A stretch of DNA of 47,786 nt, taken from positions 1 to 47,786 of the forward strand of contig JAFREE010000178.1 in the NCBI GenBank assembly GCA_019400425.1. Reading direction: 5' to 3'. The stretch is from Hymenochaete sp. R1. Its lineage: Eukaryota > Basidiomycota > Agaricomycetes > Hymenochaetales > Hymenochaetaceae. A program made the position numbers and the translations under genes. Each line of letters opens with the position of its first letter. Positions within the stretch are counted from its first letter, which is position 1. The notes under the pieces are model-generated. The model saw nothing but the letters and a program-made list of their open reading frames with translations. It made no database searches and was not told the origin of the DNA. Of this stretch, positions 13,373-26,006 are shown in pieces.

Positions 13373-14287
13373 CTACATAAGGGACATTGTTTCGCCGCCG
13401 AAGGCAATTGTACTTGTAGCCTTTCGGACAACCTTGACAATCTTTTTAGATGTCTCCAAGCCACCCAAAATATCGTTGCTCTCCTTCATGACCTCTATTG
13501 CTTCCACACGATAGCGTTCCGCAGAAATGACAGCATAGAGTTCTGGGTCGTTGAAAATGGCAGCCTTCCAGGGAGTATCTACATCCAGAGCGGAGAATGC
13601 CTCGAGCAAAACCGTGTCCATCACTTGTTCTTCACTGGCTGCCTTCTCCTTCTCCTCTTCCTCAGACAACTCGAGCTTTGCGAGTCCATCTACCCATTTC
13701 CTAATTGCGTCCTCGGGCCATTGCTTCATCGTTGTCTTCTGTAGCCATCTTGCCAGTGCGCTCCGGACGTCACAAGGGGTCCTGATGGTCTTCTCCTGAT
13801 TCTCGCAACGATGTTGACTATTTTTGAATTCAAGGTCTGTGATTTGACCAGCGATCCAAGACTTCTCCAATTTGCTTCGGCTAGCCCGAAGGACGCTAAG
13901 CGCAGCCATCATTTCAAGCCGATTTTGTCGTGCATTAAGTAGGTGTCGCTGATACTCAACCTGAGTAACATCACGGTGACTTCCGCCGTCAAGAGTCGCT
14001 TGCTCTTTGCTTTTGAGAAACATGTCGCATGTTTTCGCAAATTTCTTGACTTTCTTCCCTATCGTCTGGGTAGCGAAAGGGTGAGTGAAGGGGTCTAATG
14101 CCTTCGGAAGTTCGTCGAGGACTGATTTCTCAAGCGAGACGAGCAAGTTCTCAAAGTCCTCCGGAAGACTGAAGTCAGGCATAAGGCCTCCATCGCCTTG
14201 ACAAACGTCGTGTTTAGGCTTCTTGGAGTCGTGTGTAATGTCATTCGAGGGTGATAGCCGGTGCTTCGAGCTTCTGGAGGACGCCAT
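13373..14287 (-). CDS. Hypothetical protein, intronless
   Basis: An uninterrupted frame of 304 codons with no domain I recognise. The start at 14287 (MASSRSSKHRLSPS) gives a basic, Ser-rich N-terminus like a nuclear localisation region (SKKPKHD). The in-frame ATG at 14365 would add 26 residues and cannot be excluded. The rest looks mainly alpha-helical, with an acidic coiled-coil-like stretch (ELSEEEEKEKAASEEQ) near residue 215. Repeated Lys/Glu/Leu spacing suggests a structural or interaction protein. Lack of introns is unusual beside these exon-rich neighbours and fits a young, lineage-restricted gene or a retrocopy (inference). It is divergent from the dicarboxylate carrier gene. Confidence 0.65.
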   Translation of the reverse strand: MASSRSSKHRLSPSNDITHDSKKPKHDVCQGDGGLMPDFSLPEDFENLLVSLEKSVLDELPKALDPFTHPFATQTIGKKVKKFAKTCDMFLKSKEQATLDGGSHRDVTQVEYQRHLLNARQNRLEMMAALSVLRASRSKLEKSWIAGQITDLEFKNSQHRCENQEKTIRTPCDVRSALARWLQKTTMKQWPEDAIRKWVDGLAKLELSEEEEKEKAASEEQVMDTVLLEAFSALDVDTPWKAAIFNDPELYAVISAERYRVEAIEVMKESNDILGGLETSKKIVKVVRKATSTIAFGGETMSLM

Positions 14288-15016
14288 TTCTACGAGAAGA
14301 TAAACAGAACCTGGAGGACGAGGGACCAAGTCAAGAAGACTTGTCTTGTATACGTGCCTTCGCATCTTCTTTGCATTGCAAAGTCATTCGTCCTCTACTA
14401 CATCAAGTCGGAAGCTTGTTGTGCTGTATGTATTGTCGCAATGCATGTTAGCACAATCTCTCCGCCACATGAATTCGGATTTCTAAATGTGAGAACCTAC
14501 TGTGATGCGAACGATGCGACCTCCCATCAGGTAACCTGCTCTTTTTCTTAGTCTCTTATAGTAGAATATGTTGTTTCGCATGACATGCATCACCTAGAAA
14601 GTGTGCTCGAGTTACCGCTTCTCCTCGCCGGTGCCGGTGCCTATTAAACTATGCCTACTCAGTTCGGTCCTGAGCGGAATCGATCGGATTCGTCCAAGAT
14701 CTATCATCGTCATTGTAAAAAGACAAATCGTGTCCGAAAAATGCGGGGAGAGGAGAGCGGAACAACGTGATTTCGCACGGGTGCTTAAACGGGCTCCCCC
14801 TGGCTCCCTCCAACTGAATCGGCGGGGAGTCAGCTGGTGCTCTTCACGCTCGCTTTTCCTCTTCTATCCAATCCCATCCAATTAATCCCATGCTTCCAAT
14901 CTCTCCACCCCGTTTCCTTCCGTTCCACCACCTCCCTTTTATTTTATCATCGAGGCCAGCGACGACGACGACATACTGCCCTGTCCGTCCCCATCCCGTA
15001 AAGCCACCCTCGAACG
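14288..15016. promoter_or_regulatory. Divergent promoter region of hypothetical gene and DIC1
   Basis: 729 bp between two start codons. The 150 bp before the carrier start is strongly pyrimidine-rich, typical of fungal core promoters and leaders, and includes two CCAAT-containing stretches near 14866 and 14876. No open frame here is convincing. Confidence 0.5.
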
Positions 15017-16567
15017 ATGTCGAAGAGCGAGACGCAATCTGTAGCGGCTCAGGCGCCTGAGATCAAGGACACGACAGTCCTGGCCCCACCCAAGAAAAAG
15101 GAGCCGTATCCATTCTGGCTAGGAGGTTTGTACGGGCGGTGATACTCGCGTGCATACTGTCTCAAGCTGATCCATTCCATCCCAGGTGTTGCGGCAACCA
15201 TTGCTGCCTCCATAACACAGTACGCCTTATCCTACTTTTGTCTCCATCAGATTGTCTTATCCAACATCTTAAACGATGATGTCAATAGCCCTCTTGACCT
15301 AACAAAGGTCCGTCTGCAAGCGTCCGGCGACAAGCGCATGATCGCCTCGCTGCAAAAGACCGTACAGACTGCGGGCGTGAGGGGACTTTTCGATGGTATC
15401 TCTGGCACGTGGCTCCGTCAAATGAGCTACTCCGTCTGTCGTTTCTGGGCATACGACGAGAGCAAAAAGATTGTCGGCGCCGGAAAAGATGCGCCAGCGT
15501 GGAAGCTTGCGTTGGCAGGATCCATGGGTATGTAACGATTTTCTTTCTTAGTCTTCGGTCACAGTCTCGGATATTGTGTTTTTTTTTCTCATCCTTGTCT
15601 TTCTGATAGCTGGTGGGATCGCTGGATTGGTCGGGAACCCGGGAGGTTTGTGGCAAGATTTCTATTATTGGAGTGCATGTGAGCTTATCGCGTGGGATGA
15701 CAGAGATTATCATGGTCCGCCTACAAGGCGACTTTGCAAAGCCCCCGGAAAAGCGGCTGAACTACAAGAATTGCTTTGATGGCTTATACAAGGTGAGTGT
15801 TGTTGCCCATTTCGAAGTTTCGACTGCGTCTCATATGGAATTCAGATGATTAGAGATGAAGGTGCCTCTTCACTCGGGCGTGGCGTCGTCCCGAACGTTT
15901 TCCGTGCCGTTCTGATGAACGCCTCACAACTCGCCTCGTAAGCTCCTGATCCGCTCGAGAGCGTTTAAATGCAATGGATACAATACTAACCTGCGATTTA
16001 CGATCACGCGGAAAGCTATGATTACTTCAAATCCGAGCTCCTGAAGACCCCGTATTTCAATGATAACATCTACTGCCATTTCACGGCTAGTTTCGCTGCG
16101 GGTACTGTAGCAACGACCGTCTGTTCACCTGCGGATGTTATTAAGGTGGGCTTGAACATCGTTCACAATCCATTCAATTCCGCTTCTTGTGCATCCGAGC
16201 ATGGGATAATACTGAAGCTCTTCCCTTTCTTTCATTTCAGAGTCGAATCATGAACGCCTCGGGCCCCGGATCGAACTCTACGACGCAAGTAATTAAGAAC
16301 TCGTTCAAGAACGAGGGGGCATTGTTCATGTTTAAGGGATGGGTACCTGCGTACGTCCACTTTCGTCTCGCGAATATTAATTAAAGACGCCTTTTATTCA
16401 CACGAATCCTCTACCCCTTCCTCTACCCCTTCCTGTCCTGTCCTTCTGCTTCCGTCCTTGCACAAAACAGCTGGACACGTCTCCAACCGACCACGATCCT
16501 CATCTTCCTCATTTTCGAGCAGCTCAAGAACGTCGTGGATTGGACCCGCGGGGACACGAAGGCGTAA
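15017..16567 (+). CDS. DIC1: Mitochondrial dicarboxylate carrier (DIC type)
   Basis: A 311-residue inner-membrane carrier of the SLC25 family that by family assignment exchanges malate/succinate for phosphate. Nine exons (15017-15125, 15186-15219, 15289-15527, 15610-15645, 15704-15792, 15846-15937, 16016-16145, 16241-16350, 16471-16567) join to an intact frame. The threefold carrier repeat is visible: PLDLTKVRLQAS in repeat 1, PGEIIMVRLQGD in repeat 2 and PADVIKSRIM in repeat 3. Repeat 2 lacks the usual Lys/Arg at the sixth signature position (Met instead); to my knowledge this is common in fungal DIC proteins. PYPFWLGGVAATIAAS at the start of helix 1 and LQASGDKRM are DIC-like. The short N-terminal extension (residues 1-30) is charged. 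Oxaloacetate or 2-oxodicarboxylate carriers are less likely alternatives. Confidence 0.9.
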
Positions 16568-18356
16568 TTTATAGACACGTACACGCGCGCGAGTCTTCAA
16601 GCCGTACTAATGAGAATGGGAGAGTTACACTTTGACCCACGCTCCCTTCTAATCCCTTTACTCTTTCCCTACGCTTTCAGCCGAACGTTTAGAGTCTATA
16701 AGACCCGGTCTGATGCACTTCACGCTGACGATTTGTACTATTGATGTATTTTCTTTTCTTCTAACGATTTTTTTACCATGACCGACCGTCATTTCTTTGT
16801 AACAATCGTTTCCCCCCCTTTCGATGCAAGGAGTTGCTTACTGTATATGTCGACTCTCGAAAACCCTTCTCAACCGTGGCGATTGTAAACATCAAGATAA
16901 GCTCTTGCTCTCCTCTACCTACCGTGACGTCGAGGATGAAAAATAAGTTCCACAGATTTTCGATTCTCGCCACTGACTTGGAAGTCTCATTACTAAGGTA
17001 GCGAGACTTTATTTCCTCCTTTCGCACTACTACCGTCGTCGTCGTCGTCGTCGTCGTCGTAAGCTAGGATCCATTACTGATTCAATCAGTGCATCCTACC
17101 AATGTTTCTAAAGTTCCTCTTGCTGGATTCGCTCGTTTCTGCGGACCCGGTCGCGGTGTTGCTTAGGCTATCGTTGATAATCATATGACAGTTCCTCCAT
17201 CGAAGCTTTTTTCTCAAGTGCTTGCACCGTGACCACGCTCGCCGACTAACTTGAACTAAGTAAGGGTACCAGTTGCAGTTGCGGCTGTACAAAGGAAAGG
17301 GAACGGGTGGGCAGTCTAGCGTACTAGTATTCTCGACTCTTGACTCAAGTGACTTGGGACTCGGGAACCGAACCCGAGCGGATTTTCTTTTTGAACTATT
17401 TGCATTCGATCCAATCCTCGAACATCTTGTGCACTTTCACGCAAACGACTAAGACGACCGGAGAACACTGGCACGATAATCGATATCCCTCAAACTAAAA
17501 CTAAAACTAAAACTAAAGCCACAGCCAAAAACAGGAACAAAAACAAAAACAAACATCATCGTAGGCTGGTCACGGTTACGAACGAATAGTCCAGGAAAAA
17601 GAAAAGGAAAGAACGGAACAAAAACCTCGAGAAAAGGAAGAGGAAGGAGGAGAGAAAGGAGAATCAGTCTCAACGAACGTCGACGTCAACGTGAAAGAGT
17701 TCAAAGTAAGCGGTCAAAGTCAGAGTCAAAGACAGGGTCAGTGAACGTTGAAGTTGAAGTCGGAATCGAGAGAAAAAAGTCACAAACGGGGGACAGGGCA
17801 CAAATCACCGAGCACTGAGTCTAAAAAAGGGGGAAGAGGAAGCTTCTACATACAGTAGCTACAAAGGAGGGGCGATGAAAAGCCGAGAAAATGAGAAAAT
17901 GAGTCCGCGCGTTCGGTCGGTATTCGTGTATAACAGAACAGATCATGCGTAAGGAAACATATATGCGTGCGTACGTATTGGTGTTGGTGATACTTGGACT
18001 TGGTAGAGGGATGTCCTGAGTCGGAGACGGAGCCAAAGGAAACAAAAAGAAACACACAGAGAAGACAGAAGACAGAACACGGAAAAGACAGAAAAGACAG
18101 AAAATAAGAAGAGCCGGGAGGACGAAAAGGTGTTTTGAGAAAACGTGAGAAATAAGATTACTTTAGATGTATGAGGTGGTGATGATGAGCGAAGATGGGT
18201 GAGAAGGGGAGAACCGAAAAGGTATGGGTAGCAAGCATTTGGAGCGGTAAGGTAAAGATATAAAAAATGAAGAAGTTCGAGATACGAATAGTCTATCTAG
18301 TACGAGAAAACCATGAGGTATGGGTTAAGCACGATCTATTCAGAGAAAAAGCGATA
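16568..18356. other. Convergent intergenic region rich in simple repeats
   Basis: 1.79 kb between the stop codons of the carrier (plus) and the GT2 synthase (minus). It contains a (CGT)n tract at 17034-17060, an (AAACTA)n-like tract at about 17487-17516, AAAAAC-type tracts near 17525-17553, and purine-rich cryptic repeats such as GTCAAA/GTCAGA near 17700-17740. No coding sequence is supported. Confidence 0.7.
17034..17060. repeat. (CGT)n microsatellite
   Basis: Nine tandem CGT units in the convergent intergenic region. Confidence 0.95.
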
Positions 18357-21300
18357 TCAGCAAATCGTTCCTTCCCACACCAAAGTGAGCCCACTCACAG
18401 GGAACAAAATATGACACGCCGTCGTAACCGCCAACGGGAAAATGACCGCCCACCCAGACGAATCGACCCTCCACTGGATCGGCACAAGGGGCGTCGCCAA
18501 GATGATGGCGCCCACGAGGAGGACGATGGCGATGACGAGCGCTGCCCAGAAGCGTTTGAAGATCTTCGGGACCTCCTTGAAAAAGTTGGAGCGCTCGACT
18601 TCTTTGACGGTGGCGGACCAGGAGATGTTGTATGAGAAGAGGTGGGCGAGGATGGCGATGGCGAGGTGGATGGAGAGGCCGCCGAAGAAAAAGAAGCTGG
18701 TGGTGGTGGGAGAGAGCGGGGGTTATGTTAGTCTTCGTATCGAATGCGAAAAAAAAGATTGTGTGTTAAGAATGGTAAATGGAACGTACAAGAACGGGAT
18801 CCACTTGATGTTGATCCAAAACGCCTTCAACAAATCCCTCTCCCCAAGCCGGTACTCCAACAACGAGAACGACACCGTCCCAAGCCCAAGGAACACCACC
18901 GTCGTCGCCAGCCAAATCTCGAAACTCTTCATATAATACCCATCCACGTCGAACTGGAACCCAAGCAACACATAATTGATCACCGCAATCGTGCACGAGC
19001 CTGCAATACCGTAATACGAGAACATGTACGCGAGCATGCTGAGCTTGTAGTGCAACGGCGCCGGGCCCCAGATGAACCGGTGAATCTGGTGGTTAATCGG
19101 CCCTTTTCGCCACCAGTCCTTGAGCGGGTTGAAGAGCAGCTCAGAACACCCGTACGCGTACTTCTGCCACCGGTTGAGCTCGTCGTCCGCGGTGAGCGAG
19201 ACGCCCTCCTTGAACCCCCCATGCGAATATCGTGCCCAGCGGATCGTGTACCCACGCATCATAAGACGAAGCGCCATGTCGAAGTCCTCGCTGACGTTGC
19301 TCTCCGACCAGATCTTCTCTAGCCCGTCCTTGTCGGTGAACGCGGCGTCCTGGATGGCGCGCCAGCGGAGGAACGCGTTGTGTCCGACAAAGGGCGCGAC
19401 CTCGCCGTTCGCGCACGTCATGGAGATACACTTGTTGATCCGCCGCGTGAAATACGCGATCCCGTTCTCGAAGTAATGGTGCGCGACCTGCATGACGTCC
19501 GACTCGTGCTGGATGATGGCGACGGTCGGGCAATTCGCCAGTTCGCGCGCGGCGTCGCGGAAACAGTCTTCGGGAACGACGGTGTCGGAGTCCACGAGGA
19601 GCACGATCTCGCCCATCCGGATCGACTTGCCGTTCCCACCCCAGGGCTTCCACCGTCCACCCGTAGCCTGGAACTCGTCCTCAATCGCAAGCGCAAGCGC
19701 CTTATCCTCCAACGACTGGTTATCATCCTCGTCGCCCGCGCTCGAGTTCGTCTGCGAGTTCGAGTTCGAGTTGGAGCCAGACTGCAGAGTGAACCTATTG
19801 CTGATAGCGAGCCCTTGTTGACCTGGCTGTTGTTGTTGCTGCTGATTCGCCGTAGCATCCGCCTTCTTCTCCCTTTCCTTGTCCATCAACTCCGCCAGAT
19901 GCTTCTCCAGCTTCAAACTCAGCCTCAGCCCGTAGTTCATGTTACTCGCCTTCTTGAACCGCCCAGCACGCTTGAACCCGTCTGCAGCATCCTCGTGCTT
20001 TGGTCGCGCGACCCAGCCGATGTCGTGATCGGCGTAATACGCAAGTCGGGCGTCTCGGTCGCCTGGCGGGAGGAGCTGGAGACCGTCATCGTTAACGAAG
20101 ATGGTGGATGTGCCACCCTGGCGAGCGTACGTCTGCATGGCCTTCTTGATGGATTCGCTCGAGGGAGCCAGGACGGTTGTCAGAGATTCCTTGTAGACGG
20201 GCATCTGGATGGTCACATGCGGCAAGTTGTTGTCGACGACTTTGTTAGAGAGGGGTGGGATAGCGGAGTAGTATTTGGAGTTCTCGTGATATTGAGCGGT
20301 GGGGCCAACGCTATCAGCACAGAGTATAGAGTGAGTAGAGAAATCAGGAAACAAGATGAGGAGCAAAGACTTACGCGTAAGAGCAATTTTGGACGATTTG
20401 GAGGGTGAAGAATAGGGAAACGGAGAAGAGGAGCGGGATGAGCGCGGCAAGCGCGAACCGAATGAACGATCCATCGAGTGCCCACTCCTGGATGAGGATG
20501 TTTACACCAGCCGCCATAAAAACTAAACGAGCAGCCCATCATCAGTATGGATGCACCCAACCACTCAAAAACACCCCTAAAACAACACTTACACAACGAC
20601 AGCGCCGCCGCAAGCCCATTATAAATCGGCGCGAGCAGCATAACGCCCCTCTCATTCACCCTCTTCCGTTCCCTCGCCCTCTGCTTCCTCATCTTCAACT
20701 CCTTCCCATCCAACACCCCCTTCTTCTTCCTCCCCATCTGCCACCACCGCCCCCGCGCCTTCGCGTCCTCCATCAACAGCTTCTCGTCCATCTCCGCGTC
20801 CTCATCGTCCTCCTCGAGGAACACCCCGCCCTTCTCGATGTCGCCCGTCAACGGGTTCCGCGCCCCGGTGCCCGGTCGACTGCTCGAGCCGCGGCTCTCG
20901 CGCGTGCGTGCGCGGAGGGCGCTGTCGGTTTCGGAGAGGAGGTGGTTGTTCCCGCCGCCACCGCCGAGGTCCGAGCCGCCGTGTGAGGTCATGGAGCCTG
21001 CGTAGGAGCGGTATCCTGGTAGCGAGGAAGGGGTGGAGAGCGCTGCGGGGCGGGAGCGCCAAAGAAGCTTAATCAGACGGTCCTCGAAGTCTTTGCAGGT
21101 GGGGATGATGGCGTCGAGGTCAAAGGACCAGATGACCATGACACGTTCGTCGCGCTATGGATAATCGCAAGGCTCAGTAAGTATACACGTTTTCGAAGGT
21201 CGAAAGTTGAAAGAGGGCCAAACGTACGATGAAAGCAGCACATTGCTCCTTGTCCGCGTGCGGGAGCATCATCATCGTGTCAACTATCTGGATACGCGTA

Positions 21301-23157
21301 TCCCTATCGACGTAGACGCTCTTATCCTCCGGTGCTCTGGAAATTTGGAGAAATGGAAATCCATCTTTTCAGCAAGGAACTCGAATCAGCGTGATGTTGC
21401 AGGTGCACTTACACATCAGCCAAGGCGGCGTGAACCGCTGCACTGCGTACTTTGACAGCAACGATCGGATTGAGCGCAGCTATGGCAGTCTCGAACGGCT
21501 CGAGTTCCAAGTTCTCGTAAGGGAAAACACGGAAGCGGCCTGATTGCGAAAGCGCGAAGAGTTAGTCGGTGACGCATACGTGATGAGATAAGACCCAAAT
21601 GAGCTGAAAGACGGAGTGAAGATCCCAAAGTAAAAAAAAATCGAAATAATTTGAGAAAGTGCATGGACATCAAAAAAATAATCAAATCAAGCTCCAGCTT
21701 AATCGCAAGAAAGCCAGCCAGAACGCATTGACCTCGTCCGTAAGCTTACGATCACCCAATTCGCAGAGGTAACGGCCCAGTGTACCTTCACACTCATCCC
21801 AACTTCTGACCAACCCTACCCTTCCCAGCTCTGTATCTCCCCGAAACCCAAAAAGGAGAAAAACAGACACGCGAAGGTCGCTTTTCTAAAAACAAAACAA
21901 AAAAAAAGACAGAAAAACGACCGCGAATGAAGAACGAAAACGAAAATAAAACAGCCAAGAGAAAGAAAGAAAGAAAGACACCAGCGATAAAGATATAAAA
22001 AGAGCAAATAGAGAACGAGCGCCACACCAGGACTGAGAACATCCAAACTCTCACAGCACACCAGTAGTACCAGTCCTAGCCTCTCCAAACAAACACCCCG
22101 GTTCCACACGACCACGACCACGCTCCTCAAACCAAACCGCGTCTACAAGACCCGGTATCCCTCACTCGCTCACCGCTGTTCCTCGAACACAACACTAGTG
22201 CGGCAGACAGCAAGCAGCAGGCACAAACGCTCGGGATCTTTTCTTTTCTTTTCTTTCTTTTGTCCGCCCCCCCCCCCCCCCTCTCTTCTCTTCTTGTGTG
22301 CCTGGTCGCTCTTTGTCTTCGCTCGAAGCCCTAAAAAGGGCCCGAACGAGAGCTGCGAACTGAGCTTGAGAGCTGAGAGATCTCGGAACCTCTAAGGAAG
22401 AAAATGTTCCCGACCCCGACCCCGACTCTGACTCTGACTCTGGCTCTCGGAGACAATCATGATCTCAAGCAACCTCGGCGTCCCACCAACATCGGCATTG
22501 GCGACGGTGAGTGTCTCGCTGACGAACGCGTAGAGACACAACACGATAACGGGGCGGGGCGGGACTCCCCCCCCTCCCCACCTCCCACATCCACTGAACC
22601 CGAGGAATGCGAGGACCAAAATAACGATGCGAACCCGAAGCTGAAGCGAAACGGAATGAAGGAGAAGAAACCGAAGCGAAATGAAAAGTGGGTGAAAAAG
22701 GACGCGTATGCATGCGAGCGTGTGTGAAGGGAGTGGGAGTTGGGAGCCAGGAGAGAGTCAGGAGATGTCGGCGGCCTTGCGATGATACGGAGTGTCAAGT
22801 CAATGCGACGATGGTAATGGATCGATGCGCTGATGCGCTGATGGTTTCATGGTTTCATGCCCAATGTCTCTCGAGCCCCGAGTCACGGCGACGGATTCGG
22901 AGCGCTGTCTCGTTGACTCGTTGGCTCGTAGCTCGTATCCACCCCAACACCCATCCCATCCAAAGAACAAGTTGGAGACGAAGAAGACGAAAAACAAAAC
23001 AAAGACAAAAACAAACTCAAAAAAACCCAAACTCACCAACATCAACCCTCAACGCAACCCCCGCGCTGAGATGATCCTCCGACGGCCTGAACCACGCATC
23101 GCCCTGCGTCTGCTTGAAGATATGGTGCAGGAAGGCGTCGTACCGGTCGTAATCCAT
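18357..23157 (-). CDS. Membrane GT2 family polysaccharide synthase
   Basis: A processive-type family 2 glycosyltransferase of the plasma membrane or Golgi, likely building a cell-wall or capsular glycan; the polymer is unknown. Seven exons (23157-23037, 21539-21413, 21336-21228, 21154-20593, 20522-20375, 20310-18790, 18696-18357) give 975 residues in frame. Two membrane spans lie at about 300-350, then the catalytic domain with VNDDG (about 428-432), DSD at 596-598, SED at 696-698 and RWQKYAYG at 736-743 (the Q-x-x-R-W-like acceptor motif in altered form), then about five spans to the C-terminus. Between NDD and DSD lies a Gln/Asn/Ser-rich insert (about 510-556, including QQQQQQ and SNSNSNS). 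Exon 1 (MDYDRYDAFLHHIF, ending ALRVDVG) joins in frame to GRFRVFPYENLELEPF across a 1497-bp intron, far longer than the others. A classical chitin synthase is less likely because its signature QRRRW is absent. Confidence 0.85.
21540..23036 (-). other. 1.5-kb first intron of the GT2 gene
   Basis: Bounded by GGTGAGTTTG at the donor and ATCAG at the acceptor, and phase-compatible on both sides. It is 1497 bp against roughly 60-120 bp for the other introns of this gene. It holds (GAAA)n near 21960, TTTTC repeats near 22233-22260, a C15 run at 22267-22281, and CCCGAC/CTCTGA repeats near 22410-22442. No coding content is recognisable. Confidence 0.75.
22267..22281. repeat. C15 homopolymer
   Basis: Fifteen consecutive cytosines on the plus strand inside the GT2 first intron, which reads as G15 in the pre-mRNA sense. 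Confidence 0.9.
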
Positions 23158-26006
23158 CTTTTCTTTCTCTCTTTCTTGTCTGTCTTGTCTGTCTTGTCTC
23201 TGTTCTTCAATTCTTCGTTTGTTTTTTCTTTTGGTTTTTGGGGTAAGTGGTTAAGTGGGAGCTGGTGAAATCAGGTTTTTTGAGGTTTTGTGTTTTCGAT
23301 GCGGGTTGGGTGGGTGTTGTGAGCACGTGTGAGTGTGAGTGGAAGAGGAGGGAAGGGTTAAGTGTTAGGCGTAAAGTGTTAGCGTGAGGTAGTGAGTGAG
23401 TGGATGCGGCCTGTTGAGGGATGAGATGAATAGGCCAAAACCGGTAGGAAACGTGTGTCGAGGAGGGGGTTACGAGGCGTCGTAGTCGAAGTCGTAGTCG
23501 CGCCGTAGCCAAAGTCGAAGTCGTAGTCGAAGTCAAAGTTGAGTACGATGTCGAGGTCGAGGTCGAGGGGTCGTGAGTGGGGGGTGAGAGTTGGAGGATA
23601 AAGAGAAAAGAAAACGAAGAGAGAAGAGAAACGAAGGGAAGAGAAGAAGAAGGGAGACGATATCAATATCCACATCCGAATCCACCCAAATTCCCAAATC
23701 ACCCAAAATCCAAAGATGTTAAGATGAACGGTCGTCGATGCGAAGCGAGGACCAAAGACCAGAGGCGGCGGGGCCAATGCGCGCAGTCGTCCCAACGCAA
23801 CGCAACACAGCGCAACGCAACACAAGCAAGAAGATAAGCCCGTCGACCGTCCGTCCGTCCGTCCGGGTAGCAGTAACGGTCAAAATAACAAAAGTAACAA
23901 AAATAAAAGATAACAAAGATAAAAGATAAAAGATAAAGAGACGAGAGGCGAATTCGACGCCGACCAAACACCGCACACGGATCGTAGCAGACCCAACGAC
24001 GCACACGACCGCGCCCGTGCCCGTAGGAATAAGAATAAAAAAACAAGAGGTGGACCGCAGCAGCACGAATCCGTAGTCAAAGCCAAAATCAGAATCCGAA
24101 GTCCAAAGTCAAAGTCAAAGTCGAAGTCAAAGCACGATAAGAACAATCCCACATCCAAATCCCAAAAAAATCGCCGTCGCCGTCACCGAATACCGATTAC
24201 CGGATATAAAAAGGAGAAAAATACGGATAAGATAAGGGACACCCGCGACCGCAACACATAATTTGTTTTGTGTTTATCACAACCATACGTACGTCAATAA
24301 CAAACATTCGACGACGTTGAAAGTTGATTTCAGTTTTCGGTGTCGGGTTCGGCGTCAGCGTCGGTGATGGACAAGGTTTGCGAAGATTCGTGTGTTCGGT
24401 CCGCGTCGCGTTTGACGATAGTGACAGCGGGGAGAGGGGATGGGAGGGATGGAGAGGGAATGTTAATAGACGAATACGGGTGCGGGTGCGGGTGCGGATG
24501 CGCCGTCGCCGTCGCCGAGGTCGGTTTTCGGATTTCGGTTACGTCGTGACAGAATTAGAAATAGATTAAACATCGACGAAACCGTCGTTGTCGTCGTCGT
24601 TATCGTTCGTCCGATAAGAGTAAGAGTGAGGATGAGAATGAGAAAATACCGGCATCCCGAGTTCCAATCGTCCCGTCAGTTCGAAAATTAGTCGATTCGT
24701 TGATTGTGAACGACGCGAAACCGCAGACCGCAACAACAACAACAGACCCAACAGACCCAACAACGACAGACCCAACAATAATGTTTGGATGGCGATAGAA
24801 GTCGAATGTCCGATGTACCACCGGTACCGTATCGTACGAACCCCGTCGAACGAACACGAAAAAGGAAGAAGCACGTCAAAGTGTCAAAGTGCCAAAAATG
24901 TCGAATAAACATGTAAGAAGAAAACCAATCATAATCACAATCAGCATCAACATCTTCATTCCACAAAATCAATTCTCGAAGAAACTCACGTACCCGTTAC
25001 CCGTTACCCGACTTGGACCTTGGACCTTGGACCTTGCGATTAGGTGGGGGAGGAGGCGGAAAGGAAGAGAGGGAGGGATATTGTTCAGTTCAGTTCAGTT
25101 CGGAGTTCCCTAACGAACTAGTACTAGACGGGAAAAGGTTGGGGAAGAAGAGGGCGATAGTCGTGGTTGACGGGGAAAGGCTCGACGCTCGACACCGCGA
25201 AAAAAAAGAGGGAAAAGGCAGAAAAACGCTTTGCGTCCCGACTCGCACTCGAACTCGATTACGCACTCGATGACGTCCGTCCGTGGATCACTCGTACACG
25301 CACACGCTCCCCGAGAAATTAGAAAACCTCCGACTCCGACTTCGGTTTCGGTTTCGGTCCGGCTCGGTTTCGTTCGGTTCAGCCCAGTGAGGTGAGGTAC
25401 GCGCAAAGAGTGAAGAGTGGAGAGGCGCCGGCTGCCGACGTAATCAAAATCAATTGACTTATCCGCGCCTCGACACTCGACGCTTCGGAGAGGAGAGGAG
25501 AGGAGAGGAGCGTACCTTTTCGCTTCGAAAACCAAAGAGAAAGGAGGAGATCCTTAAGCGACTCGACTCGACTCGAGGACCCGAAGATCAATTTGCGCGA
25601 GGCGTGAGGCGTGGAGGCGTAGGTGCGAGGCGCGAGGGGAGAGGTGCGTTGAAACGGGCGGGCCGAGTAGACTGGAAGTGAAGTTCGAGGGGATTCGGTG
25701 CCGGGTCGTCAACCGCCAACTGAGTACTGAGTACCGGGTTTGGAGGTTTCGAGACGTCGAGACGTCGAGACTCGGTGAATCGGAATCGGGCTGAACCTGT
25801 ACCAAATAGAGAGATGGGAATAAAAAGAAGAAAGAGGAGAGAGAAAGGTTGTGTTAGCGCGATGCGAGATGACAGGCTGACCGACCGAACGAACGACCGA
25901 ACGAACGAACGACCGAAAAGGAAAACGGAAAAATTGGAGGCAAAGGCAAAGGCAAACGTAAAGTTTGACGAAAAACGTGATTTGATTTCGATTTGGAGGA
26001 TTGGGT

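Noticed and set aside
12844..13380. 178-codon plus-strand open frame overlapping the GH12 upstream region
   Set aside because: No domain, unnatural composition, and it lies across a promoter; likely a chance frame.
11817..16567. A metabolic gene cluster grouping GH12, the hypothetical gene and the dicarboxylate carrier
   Set aside because: No shared pathway, mixed orientation and no backbone biosynthetic enzyme; proximity appears incidental.
19380..20408. 342-codon plus-strand open frame
   Set aside because: Antisense to the conserved GT2 catalytic exon; Arg/Leu-rich composition is typical of a mirror frame of a GC-rich gene.
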